A DNA stretch of 10,152 bases from an uncultured Planctomycetaceae bacterium (lineage in GTDB: Bacteria; Planctomycetota; Planctomycetia; Pirellulales; Lacipirellulaceae). Made by a program: the position numbers and the translations under genes. Below are positions 1 through 6,304 of this stretch, in pieces; position 1 is the first letter of the stretch; each line of letters opens with the position of its first letter. A model generated the notes under the pieces. The model did no database searches, was not told where the DNA came from, and saw only the letters and a list, made by a program, of their open reading frames with translations. Location of the stretch: contig CALMBE010000143.1 of NCBI GenBank assembly GCA_937860165.1, positions 1-10,152 on the forward strand, read 5' to 3'.

Positions 1-103
1 ACCGCCGTGGCCATGGCACCCTCATCTTGAAAATCTGATTGGCTCTGGATATTGAACTGGGAATCTTGCCAGGGAGATTTCTCATCGTCATAATTTTCTC
101 ACC
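1..103. other. Leading stretch with no assignable gene
   Basis: Three short plus-strand frames run in from the left edge and stop at about 30, 36 and 54. One of them may be the last codons of an upstream gene, but the pieces are too short to choose between. No clear Shine-Dalgarno site, hairpin or promoter precedes the gene that starts at 104. An AGGGAG lies about 26 bases before that ATG, which is too far to act as its ribosome-binding site. Confidence 0.4.
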
Positions 104-373
104 ATGGCGGTCTTCAAGTTTACCAGTCACCTGCAGTCGTTTGTGAATAGTGCCCCCGGGGAAGCTGCCGGAGAGACGGTCGGAGTTGTACTCAGTGCGG
201 TGCTTGAAGGGCGTGATCAACTCAAGAGTTATATTCTCGACGAGCAGGGGCGGTTGCGACGACATGTGATGATCTTCGTCGATGGCAAGCTGCTCGGCGA
301 TCGGATCAACTTGAGCGACCGTGTGGATGAGAGTTCTGAGATTTATGTGATGCAGGCGCTTTCGGGAGGGTAG
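104..373 (+). CDS. MoaD/ThiS-family beta-grasp (ubiquitin-like) protein
   Basis: An 89-residue protein that ends in Gly-Gly (residues 88-89), the hallmark of ubiquitin-like sulfur carriers of the MoaD/ThiS superfamily. In that family the C-terminal glycine is adenylated by an E1-like enzyme and then thiocarboxylated. Length, the hydrophobic strand pattern, the loop with IFVDGKLL at about 57-64 and the stretch EIYVMQALSGG at the end all fit a beta-grasp fold. No molybdopterin or thiamine genes lie nearby, so a role in cofactor synthesis cannot be assigned; it could serve another sulfur-transfer or protein-modification pathway. It lies 85 bases upstream of a decayed BNR/YCF48-type propeller gene on the same strand. 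As I recall, such propeller and MoaD-like genes are found together in other bacteria, which would suggest a broken two-gene unit here. The ATG at 104 is the only sensible start but has no good Shine-Dalgarno site. Confidence 0.8.
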   Translation: MAVFKFTSHLQSFVNSAPGEAAGETVGVVLSAVLEGRDQLKSYILDEQGRLRRHVMIFVDGKLLGDRINLSDRVDESSEIYVMQALSGG

Positions 374-387
374 GTTCCCGTAAACCG

Positions 388-404
388 GCGACTCGTCGAG
401 TCGC
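388..404. repeat. 17-base palindrome after the MoaD-like gene
   Basis: GCGACTCG and its exact reverse complement CGAGTCGC flank a single T. It lies 15 bases after the MoaD-like stop codon. There is no T-run after it, so a classical intrinsic terminator is unlikely. It may be a dispersed palindromic repeat or a small hairpin protecting the 3' end of the message. Confidence 0.55.
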
Positions 405-429
405 GGCTATTATGCCTGCACCAACCACT

Positions 430-449
430 AGCCACCAGCCACCAGCCAC
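430..449 (+). repeat. Short tandem repeat, about 2.9 copies of AGCCACC
   Basis: Seven-base units lie head to tail just upstream of the ATG of the propeller remnant. They are perfect but few, and look like slippage-prone intergenic sequence; no function can be read from them. Confidence 0.6.
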
Positions 450-458
450 AATCAATCC

Positions 459-769
459 ATGTCCGATACCCTCCACGTTGGTACCCGCAAGGGTTTGTTT
501 ACAATCAGCCGAACCGCTTCGGGTTTGTGGTGACGAAGACCAGCGACGGCGGTAAGACTTTTCGTCAACTAACTACCGGTTTACCTGGCCAACATGCCTA
601 CGACATCGTGTTCCGCCACGCCCTGGATGTCGACAGTACGGGAAGTTGCTTGGCGATGGGTTCGACGACGGGTAATTTGTGGGTGTCTGAAGATGGCGGG
701 GAAACCTGGGAGACGGTCTCGCAGAATCTGCCACCGGTGTATGTGGTGCGATTTCTGGGCGAAGGATAA
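459..769 (+). pseudogene. BNR/YCF48-like beta-propeller (exo-alpha-sialidase-like) gene, internal deletion and frameshift
   Basis: Two pieces of one gene family abut in different frames. From the ATG at 459 the frame reads a typical N-terminus of this family (HVGTRKGLFTI, then SRTASG) and hits a TGA at 531-533. A second frame open through about 527-769 reads the typical C-terminal end: a TSDGGKTFRQLTTGLP blade, a HAYDIVFRHALD stretch, then GSTTGNLWVSEDGGETW, ending LPPVYVVRFLGEG before TAA. The SxDGGxTW motifs are Asp-box/BNR blade signatures. Intact relatives are, from memory, about 350 residues, so roughly 250 codons are missing and the ends were joined out of frame. A downstream GTG at 527 could still yield an 80-residue two-blade fragment, but a propeller cannot close with two blades. 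I judge the gene inactive; an assembly error is the alternative. Confidence 0.8.
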
Positions 770-781
770 CTTAATGGCGGT

Positions 782-1420
782 TTATTCGTCGGCCTGGCTG
801 ACCAGTTCTGCGAAACGGTCTGCATAGGTTGGGTGGACTGTTGCCAGATGGGCAGCGATCTGGGGAAGTGCTTCTCGATTCTCGCGAATAAGTTCCACGA
901 TGTCTGCCTCGTCGCGCAATCTCCCCGCGGCGAGTTTGAGTTCCACCAGTGCCGACAGTGACATGAAGGTCAGTCTCCCGCGAACGGCTCCCATGGTTTC
1001 CGGATGCGGAATGGTTGTCGGGGCGGGGCGACCTGCTGTACCTGGTATTCCCCCTTCGGGCATAATATCGACTTCGATACGGGTCTCCCGATGACGCATT
1101 TTTGGCCAATTTCCAGCAGGGGATTCCAATATCTCGAAACCAGCCAATGGAGCAGCTTGCAAAAAGTCTGCGATGCCAGATTTGGAAAGTGCGATGTCGA
1201 TGTCTTGAGTCACACGGCCCAGGTAGCCGTGTCTCCAAACGGCCCAGCCACCGCCGACTACGGCGTAGCACTTGCAAGCGGTTAGCAGGGTGTCGATTGC
1301 CACGACGACCCGTCCGTAGCGACCCGGCAAGTCTTGGGGTTCGAACATTTGGTTCCTTCCCGCCAACAGAGTATCGGCCAATTTCAAATGCTCGGTGAGT
1401 GATTCGGCAGTCACAACCAT
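782..1420 (-). CDS. Nucleotidyltransferase-like protein (AbiEii/DUF6036-like), orphan
   Basis: A 212-residue soluble protein with the signature of a minimal nucleotidyltransferase fold. A Gly-rich helix GGGWAVWRHG (56-65) is followed by GRVTQDIDI (68-76), carrying the paired metal-binding aspartates D73 and D75. A third acidic residue lies at D118 (in RIEVDIM). The later stretch LVELKLAAGRLRDEADIVEL (158-177) matches the Lys plus Arg/Asp helix seen in AbiEii- and MenA-type enzymes. Such proteins transfer a nucleotide to RNA, protein or small molecules, and some are toxins; which applies here cannot be told. No antitoxin-like gene flanks it: upstream are 89 bases and then the secretion-F-like gene, downstream is the convergent propeller remnant, 12 bases away. 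The ATG at 1420 has a weak AGGAA-free leader. It could be a chromosomal housekeeping-type transferase rather than half of a toxin-antitoxin pair. Confidence 0.72.
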   Translation of the reverse strand: MVVTAESLTEHLKLADTLLAGRNQMFEPQDLPGRYGRVVVAIDTLLTACKCYAVVGGGWAVWRHGYLGRVTQDIDIALSKSGIADFLQAAPLAGFEILESPAGNWPKMRHRETRIEVDIMPEGGIPGTAGRPAPTTIPHPETMGAVRGRLTFMSLSALVELKLAAGRLRDEADIVELIRENREALPQIAAHLATVHPTYADRFAELVSQADE

Positions 1421-1471
1421 AAGGAATTCCGACTACTGGAGTGGGTTCTCAAGTACCTTCTTTACACCTCA

Positions 1472-1500
1472 ATCATAGTTTACAGCTCAACGCGACGAAA
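1472..1500 (-). promoter_or_regulatory. Possible promoter for the nucleotidyltransferase gene
   Basis: Read on the minus strand, TATGAT (1472-1477, one mismatch to the -10 consensus) lies 17 bases after TTTCGT (1495-1500, a poor -35). The placement, 52 bases before the ATG at 1420, is right for a promoter, but the -35 is weak, so this is tentative. If real, the gene is transcribed separately from the secretion-F-like gene upstream. Confidence 0.25.
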
Positions 1501-1509
1501 GCCAGCGAA

Positions 1510-2547
1510 TCACATCAAACTGTTGAGTGTGTCCACGTAGGACGAAAAGATTCGGAAAATCATCGTGATGATGAAAGCGGCCACTAGGAGCCAAATCGCG
1601 TAGCCAGCGAATTGAGCGAGAATGGCAATCGCTGAGCCGGCGCGTTCTTCGTATTCGACTGCCTGGCGCTCCATGGTTTCGACTAGCCGGCCGCTATCTT
1701 CCCCGACCGCTAGATTGTCGAGAAACTCCCGGGGAAAGGCACCAGTGGCGGCCAGTGATTGGGTGAGTGTTTGACCCTGTTGGATCCTCAAAACAATTTC
1801 TGTGGAGTGCTGCGTGTAGAAATGGTTGCCTGTGGCCTGCAAAGCCAGGGGGAGTGCCTTGCGAAGGTCCATCGGGGTATCGAGGACTAGCTGCAAGGCC
1901 CAGGTAAATCTTGAGAGTGCTAAAGTTTTGAGTGGCCCGCCGACCAAGGGAAGATCAGTAACCAATCGCTGGAGCGAGCGGGCCCATCCATAACCGTGGC
2001 GAAGGGCCTTGTGACTTAAGAAAACTCCGATGGCGATGAGAATCAGGATGTTGAGGTACTTGATGAGACCCGAAGTGCCAACCAGCCCCCAGCCAAGCAT
2101 GTCGAATTGTTTGCCACCGGGAGTGTTGTTGATGGGTAGGATCCCCATGATCCAAATCAAAGCCCCGATCGTGGCGAGCGCGACAATCAGTTGGAACATG
2201 GGCCAAAAGAGTCGTCCCTGGAAGTCGCGGCGGGCGACGAGCAGGCGGTCGTAGTGTTGAGCGAGTCGCAGATAGATTTCGCCCAGCCTGCCGCTGAGTT
2301 CTCCGACTTCAGCCATTTGTCGGAACAAGGTGGGGTAATAACCACCGGAGGTGCCCAAGGCGTCGGTGAGGGTTGTGCCGACGGCCAACTGATCCCGGAT
2401 TGCGGCGGCAGCCTGGCGCTGTGCAGGCGAGCCGCGCTGGGCTTCGTCGGCCCAGATCTTGCGGTCCTGCAAACCGGCATTGGTAGCGGTCGCCAGGCGA
2501 TGGCAAAACTGGCCCAGCGGTTTCAGCGGTATTTGAGAAGAAAACAT
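1510..2547 (-). CDS. Type II secretion system F-like inner-membrane protein
   Basis: A 345-residue protein with the doubled GspF/PilC domain. The first half has YPTLFRQMAEVGELSGRL (71-88), followed by the heptad-like helix to LAQHYD. The second half repeats the pattern as FPREFLDNLAVGEDSGRL (271-288) and AVEYEER (296-302). Hydrophobic segments lie at about 114-138, 165-180 and 308-333, the usual layout for this polytopic platform protein. In type II secretion and type IV pili it couples the cytoplasmic ATPase to pseudopilus assembly. It is shorter than canonical GspF (about 400 residues), and no ATPase, secretin or pilin gene is in the window, so its machine lies elsewhere or it has another role. 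The ATG at 2547 is preferred; a TTG two codons earlier (2553) is possible. Neither has a Shine-Dalgarno site because the leader is a pyrimidine tract on this strand. Confidence 0.87.
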   Translation of the reverse strand: MFSSQIPLKPLGQFCHRLATATNAGLQDRKIWADEAQRGSPAQRQAAAAIRDQLAVGTTLTDALGTSGGYYPTLFRQMAEVGELSGRLGEIYLRLAQHYDRLLVARRDFQGRLFWPMFQLIVALATIGALIWIMGILPINNTPGGKQFDMLGWGLVGTSGLIKYLNILILIAIGVFLSHKALRHGYGWARSLQRLVTDLPLVGGPLKTLALSRFTWALQLVLDTPMDLRKALPLALQATGNHFYTQHSTEIVLRIQQGQTLTQSLAATGAFPREFLDNLAVGEDSGRLVETMERQAVEYEERAGSAIAILAQFAGYAIWLLVAAFIITMIFRIFSSYVDTLNSLM

Positions 2548-2557
2548 TGGCAAGAAA

Positions 2558-2583
2558 GGGGGAAAGGGGAGGGCGGAAGGGGG
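2558..2583 (+). repeat. G-run tract with G-quadruplex pattern
   Basis: Four G-runs (5, 4, 3 and 5 Gs) are separated by AAA, A and CGGAA, which fits the standard four-run G-quadruplex pattern. It lies on the plus strand, which is the template strand for the minus-strand genes around it, and fills half of the gap between the cytosine deaminase stop and the secretion-F-like start. Confidence 0.6.
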
Positions 2584-2607
2584 AAGGCCAGGATACTTTC
2601 GGACTAA

Positions 2608-3048
2608 TCACACCACTCCGATGTCCTCATTCCAGAGCTCAGGGTGCTGCGTGATAAAAGCTTGCATCAGTTCTATACAATCGGAGTCTTCGAGTATTTC
2701 CAATTGAATGCCTCGAGATCGGACATAATCTTCCGGCCCCCGAAAGGTGCGGTTTTCTCCGATCACGATGCGGGGGATGCCGTACAGCAGGGCGGTGCCG
2801 CTACACATGTCGCACGGCGAAAGTGTGGAAAAAAGTATGGCTCGTCGGTAGTCACTCGGTTTCAGGCGTCCAGCGTTTTCCAGGCAGTCCATCTCGGCAT
2901 GCAAGATGGCACTCCCGCGTTGCACACGTCGATTGTGCCCCCGCCCGATGATCGTGTTATCAATCACCAAGACCGAACCGATGGGAATCCCCCCCTCGGC
3001 CAATCCCGCGCGGGCTTCGTCGATCGCTGCCTGGAGGAACTGATCCAT
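2608..3048 (-). CDS. Cytosine deaminase, small zinc type resembling yeast Fcy1
   Basis: A 146-residue enzyme of the CMP/dCMP deaminase fold, predicted to convert cytosine to uracil and ammonia (EC 3.5.4.1). Zinc ligands are His50 in HAE and Cys79/Cys82 in SPCDMC; Glu52 is the proton shuttle. Beyond these, the protein follows yeast Fcy1 nearly end to end: EGGIPIGSVLV (18-28), GRGHNRRVQRGSA, LENAGRL (56-62), a YGIPR segment followed by IGEN (96-99), and the C-terminal WNEDIG (139-144), whose Asp142 corresponds to the substrate-binding Asp155 of Fcy1. This comparison is from memory, not an alignment. Bacteria usually use the unrelated amidohydrolase CodA for this reaction. The gene starts 3 bases after the adenine deaminase stop, so the two are surely cotranscribed and probably work together in nucleobase salvage. 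Activity on another small base or on a nucleoside remains possible. Confidence 0.85.
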   Translation of the reverse strand: MDQFLQAAIDEARAGLAEGGIPIGSVLVIDNTIIGRGHNRRVQRGSAILHAEMDCLENAGRLKPSDYRRAILFSTLSPCDMCSGTALLYGIPRIVIGENRTFRGPEDYVRSRGIQLEILEDSDCIELMQAFITQHPELWNEDIGVV

Positions 3049-3051
3049 CGT

Positions 3052-4686
3052 TTATTTCATGTTGGTTGTGAATTGAAAGTTTTCACCATCGAAGAGTCCC
3101 AAGTCACTCAATTTCAGTGATGGGATTACCAACAGGGCCATGAATGACAAGGTCATGTAGGGGGCACGCAGGGGGGAACCCCAGAATTTTACGGCGGCAT
3201 CGAGTTTTCTGTACGCGGCAGCCACTTCTGAGCATGTCCCCGTGGCCATGAGCCCCGCCACTGGGAGCGGCAACACGAGGTGTGTTTTTTCCGCCGAACA
3301 AACTGCCGCCAGCCCGCCGCCGGCGTGCATGACGGCGTTGATTGCCGCTGCCAAGTCGGCATCGTTGGTGCCGACTGCGATCACATTGTGAGAATCATGG
3401 GCGACACTCGAAGCCATCGCGCCGCGCTTGATTCCAAAATTGCGAATGAACGCCACGGCCGGGGGCGCCGACCGATAACGGTTGACGACGACCAACTTGA
3501 GGATGTCGCGCTGGGTGTCACTCACCACCTGCCCAGCTTCGATCTTCGGGGAAAGTTCCAAGCAATTGGTAATCAATTGACCGTCAAGGGCTTCGATGAC
3601 GCGCAGGATTGATCCTGTAGCAGGTATCGCCAATCCTGCCGGGTCGACGGTCGTGGCGAGAAACTTATTTACGATCGCCGGTTCAACGCGGGGGATAAAG
3701 GTTGAGCCATTTTCCGCGACAAGATTGCCGTCGATCCAGGTGCGGAGGACGTGGAAGCTGGTCAGCGAATCGACTTCGATGAAATCCGCCGGGTCACCGA
3801 AGCGAAGTTGGCCGACGTCGAGCCGATAGTGTTCGATCGGGTTGAGGCAGGCAGCTTGCAGAGCCGAAAACACATCGATACCGCGCTCGACCGCCCGCCG
3901 GACGAGCAAGTTGATGTGCCCTAGTTCGAGCTCGTCGGGGTGCTTGTCATCGCTACACAACATCGTCTGGTGGGGATATTCCCCCAAGAGCGTGTAAAGG
4001 GCGTCAAAATTACGGGCGGCGGAACCCTCGCGGATCGAGATTTTGCAGCCGCAGGAAATCTTGTCGAGTGCCTCGTCGAGCGTAAAGCATTCGTGGTCGG
4101 TCGTGATCCCCGCCGCGATGTACCGGGCGGCATCAAGCCCGCGGAGTCCAGGGGCATGGCCGTCGACCGGTTTGTTGAGCTGGTGAGCTGCTTCGATCTT
4201 TGCCAGGCAATCGGAATCCCCCAGGAGCACCCCGGGGAAATTCATCATTTCGCTCAAATAAACAATCCGCGGATCGGCGAGCAACTCGGCGACCTCGGCC
4301 ACGGTGATTGTCGCCCCGGCGGTCTCAAACACAGTGGCGGGCACACACGAAGGTGCCCCAAAGTAAAACTTGAAAGGAGTCGAGGCCGCATTGGCCTGCA
4401 TATAACGAACCCCTTCCACTCCGAGCACGTTACCGATTTCGTGCGGATCGCTCACCGTGGCCACCGTGCCATGCACGACGGCTGCCCGGGCGAACTCGCT
4501 GGGCACCAGCATCGAACTTTCAATGTGGACGTGTGCGTCGATAAATCCCGGCAGCAAATAAGTGGCGGGTTGGGAGTTTACCGACTCAACAGCCGTGATT
4601 CGTCCCTCAGCAAATTGCACCTCTGCGGGGAAGATTTTCCGCCCGGGGATATCGACAACATTGGCGATGACACGGTCGGCATTCAT
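3052..4686 (-). CDS. ade: Adenine deaminase
   Basis: A 544-residue amidohydrolase-fold enzyme that converts adenine to hypoxanthine and ammonia (EC 3.5.4.2) in purine salvage. Visible family marks, numbered from the chosen start: PGFIDAHVHIES (46-57) with the first metal-binding histidines, VSDPHEIGNVLG (78-89), GHAPGL (176-181), TTDHE (195-199) and CSDDKHP (244-250) with the catalytic-site Asp. The C-terminal domain has VAHDSHN (428-434) and ends with the typical MALLVIPSLKLSDLGLFDG stretch. Length matches known Ade proteins (about 550-590). The frame is open for 46 codons further upstream, but those overlap the previous gene and do not look like the family; the ATG at 4686 begins 40 bases after that gene's stop. 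The leader has a modest AGGA. The fungal-type cytosine deaminase follows immediately, giving a two-enzyme nucleobase-deaminating unit. Confidence 0.95.
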   Translation of the reverse strand: MNADRVIANVVDIPGRKIFPAEVQFAEGRITAVESVNSQPATYLLPGFIDAHVHIESSMLVPSEFARAAVVHGTVATVSDPHEIGNVLGVEGVRYMQANAASTPFKFYFGAPSCVPATVFETAGATITVAEVAELLADPRIVYLSEMMNFPGVLLGDSDCLAKIEAAHQLNKPVDGHAPGLRGLDAARYIAAGITTDHECFTLDEALDKISCGCKISIREGSAARNFDALYTLLGEYPHQTMLCSDDKHPDELELGHINLLVRRAVERGIDVFSALQAACLNPIEHYRLDVGQLRFGDPADFIEVDSLTSFHVLRTWIDGNLVAENGSTFIPRVEPAIVNKFLATTVDPAGLAIPATGSILRVIEALDGQLITNCLELSPKIEAGQVVSDTQRDILKLVVVNRYRSAPPAVAFIRNFGIKRGAMASSVAHDSHNVIAVGTNDADLAAAINAVMHAGGGLAAVCSAEKTHLVLPLPVAGLMATGTCSEVAAAYRKLDAAVKFWGSPLRAPYMTLSFMALLVIPSLKLSDLGLFDGENFQFTTNMK

Positions 4687-4726
4687 GGTAGAGTCCTGGT
4701 GGACAAAAGCGACCCCCGGGAAGGAA

Positions 4727-5938
4727 TCACGACTTCTTGTGTCGGCGACCACCCCGGCTTCGACCTCGCGGCGACGGAGTATTTCGTTCCGGAGTCTTGC
4801 TGCGCTGCAAGATATTGCTCTCAACGATTACACTGATTGCATCGCTCCAGGTAGGGAGATTGCGATGACTGGCGGGTTCGCCATCGAGTTCGTCGGATTC
4901 GTCTTCATGCTCCAGGTCGGAATCAAATTCGTCCGATTCTTTCGCGGCACTTCTTGGTGGCCGCGAGCTCGTCGGTCGATCCGTTTCCGTAGCGCCTTCC
5001 TTGGGAGGGCCACGGCGGGTGCGGGGACGTCTGCGGCGATGCTTCTCACTGGAATCTTCCGATTCGGGTTCGAGCGGGGAACGCTGCGAATCGGTATCAG
5101 GATCTGATTCAGAATCGGCTTCGCCTGCCAAGGGTTCGGTTGAAAGTTCGTCAGTATCTCTAGCAGTTCGCTCGCCCCGACGTCCTCGACCTCGACTCCC
5201 ACGGCGTCGTCGACGAGGGCGGCGTTCGTCCGTAGTTGCCTCCGCAGATTCTTCGCCCGTGTCATCCTGATCGCCAGTGCCAGTCTCAGGAATGTCTTCG
5301 GCGAAGTAGGCCTGCTCTCCCTCGTCAAAAAGGAAGGAAGATTCGACGTTTGTGCGGGGAGAGACCATCGCGCTGCCCCAACTAGAAGATTCTGGAGAAA
5401 ACAAGGCATCGAATGCGCTGCGGGCAGCTTCACCTGAAATGGTTGGACGTTCCGGCTCAGCGTCTGGCACATCGGCCTCATCCACGATTTCAGTAAATAC
5501 TGGCTCATCCTCGATTATTTCAACAATAGGGGGCCGACGTTCTGATCGAGGTGGTCGGGGTTCCGATTTTGACTCGGAACGACGATCGGATCTCGATTCG
5601 GATTTGGACTCAGGCCGCCGCTCGGCTCGAGGCTCACGGCTCGCTTGCGGAGCAGGGGGCATAGTAGGTCGTGTAGGTTTGGGGGGGGGACTCTTAGCAG
5701 CGGGCTCAGAGGTTGCCGCAAGTTGTTCTTTCGGAACTTCGATCCCCAGATTCGAAGCCAGCGCATCCCAGTCGCTATTGAGAGGTTTGGGAGCAGCAGG
5801 TTTTGATTGCACTGCGACTTGCGACTTCACTTCTTGCGGCGTGGGTTGTCGGCGTTCAACTGCGTCGGAAGTGATCTCGACACCCAACTCACTTACCAAG
5901 GAATCCCAGGGTGATTTTTCTTCGTTTTCAGCCGTCAT
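4727..5938 (-). CDS. Charged, largely disordered protein with RG-rich tracts and WD..L...LG.E repeats
   Basis: A 403-residue protein of unknown function. It opens with WDSLVSELGVEI (11-22) and repeats the pattern as WDALASNLGIEV (57-68), sharing W, D, L, S, L, G and E at the same spacing; these look like short binding motifs. Between and after them come Pro/Ala-rich and Ser/Arg/Glu-rich low-complexity stretches (about 85-135), an acidic stretch (137-165), a FDALF motif at 176-180, basic RG-rich tracts (239-256 and 301-310), an acidic tract (334-353), then PTWSDAISVIVESNI (362-376) and a basic tail with RGRSRGGRRHKK (391-402). There are no membrane segments or signal peptide. RG/RGG tracts beside acidic tracts suggest RNA binding or condensate formation, similar in style to RNase E tails. 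The ATG at 5938 is chosen because the upstream 32 codons are unlike the rest. It is probably cotranscribed with ade, 40 bases downstream. Confidence 0.75.
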   Translation of the reverse strand: MTAENEEKSPWDSLVSELGVEITSDAVERRQPTPQEVKSQVAVQSKPAAPKPLNSDWDALASNLGIEVPKEQLAATSEPAAKSPPPKPTRPTMPPAPQASREPRAERRPESKSESRSDRRSESKSEPRPPRSERRPPIVEIIEDEPVFTEIVDEADVPDAEPERPTISGEAARSAFDALFSPESSSWGSAMVSPRTNVESSFLFDEGEQAYFAEDIPETGTGDQDDTGEESAEATTDERRPRRRRRGSRGRGRRGERTARDTDELSTEPLAGEADSESDPDTDSQRSPLEPESEDSSEKHRRRRPRTRRGPPKEGATETDRPTSSRPPRSAAKESDEFDSDLEHEDESDELDGEPASHRNLPTWSDAISVIVESNILQRSKTPERNTPSPRGRSRGGRRHKKS

Positions 5939-6092
5939 TTTCGATCCGTACGCTTTTGTGGTGAAGTATGTAACTCGGTTCGCCGACGTCTGGCACCACC
6001 GGTTCTTGATTATTCTTGAAATACAGACCCTCAATATACGACTTTCGTGACAAAACGAAAAGACACACTCTCGAATAGGCTGTGGGTCGAAC

Positions 6093-6164
6093 CTTTCAGG
6101 TAGGGGTGGCTTCCAGCCGCCAAATTCCGGTTTATTCGGCGGCTAGAAGCCACCCCTACGAAAG
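6093..6164. repeat. Long hairpin / dispersed palindromic repeat
   Basis: Arms 6100-6121 and 6138-6159 are 22 bases each and complementary with one mismatch (GGGGTGGCTTC against GAAGCCACCCC at the core). The stem continues for five more pairs, 6093-6097 (CTTTC) with 6160-6164 (GAAAG), after a two-base bulge. The loop is 16 bases and contains a small AAA/TTT pairing. There is no T-run next to it, so it is not a simple intrinsic terminator. The style is that of planctomycete dispersed intergenic palindromes (recalled, not searched). Confidence 0.85.
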
Positions 6165-6289
6165 TGTCGCGCTCTCGATCTCGGATAGATTGGAAAATAG
6201 GCTGATTTGCGGTTGGACTCCGCAGTCAGGCGGGAAACGATTAGAATCCCTGGAATCCGAATTACGATTGCCTGTCCGACTTGCTCGAT

Positions 6290-6293
6290 AGGA
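6290..6293 (+). promoter_or_regulatory. Ribosome-binding site deciding the GTG start at 6305
   Basis: AGGA lies 11 bases before GTG 6305. The upstream TTG at 6281 has no purine-rich leader, so this site favours the later start. Confidence 0.45.
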
Positions 6294-6304
6294 ACCCCTC
6301 GACA

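Larger units (their letters stand above)
5939..6304. other. Divergent intergenic region
   Basis: This 366-base gap separates the minus-strand disordered-protein gene from the plus-strand ornithine cyclodeaminase-like gene, so it should hold both promoters. I could not pick a convincing -35/-10 pair for either direction. A TATATT lies on the minus strand near 6035 without a good -35 partner. The main recognisable structure is the hairpin element at 6093-6164. The last 20 bases contain the probable ribosome-binding site AGGA at 6290-6293. Confidence 0.6.

Noticed and set aside
430..449. CRISPR-like array
   Set aside because: Units are only 7 bases, directly abutting, with no spacers and no cas genes nearby.
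782..2547. Toxin-antitoxin or abortive-infection island
   Set aside because: The nucleotidyltransferase-like gene is the only candidate; its neighbours are a secretion-F-like gene and a propeller remnant, with no antitoxin, integrase or other defence gene.
3940..4836. 298-codon plus-strand open frame
   Set aside because: It lies opposite the adenine deaminase gene, whose family motifs are unmistakable. The plus-strand product has no coherent domain and looks like an antisense shadow in GC-rich DNA.
4828..5508. 226-codon second minus-strand frame
   Set aside because: It overlaps the disordered-protein gene out of frame and has no motif or start signal of its own.
5352..6050. 232-codon plus-strand open frame rich in Gly and Ser
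   Set aside because: It is the antisense of the Arg/Ser/Glu-rich disordered gene; such composition leaves long open frames on the other strand. The minus-strand frame has the repeated WD..L...LG.E motifs and a sensible start.
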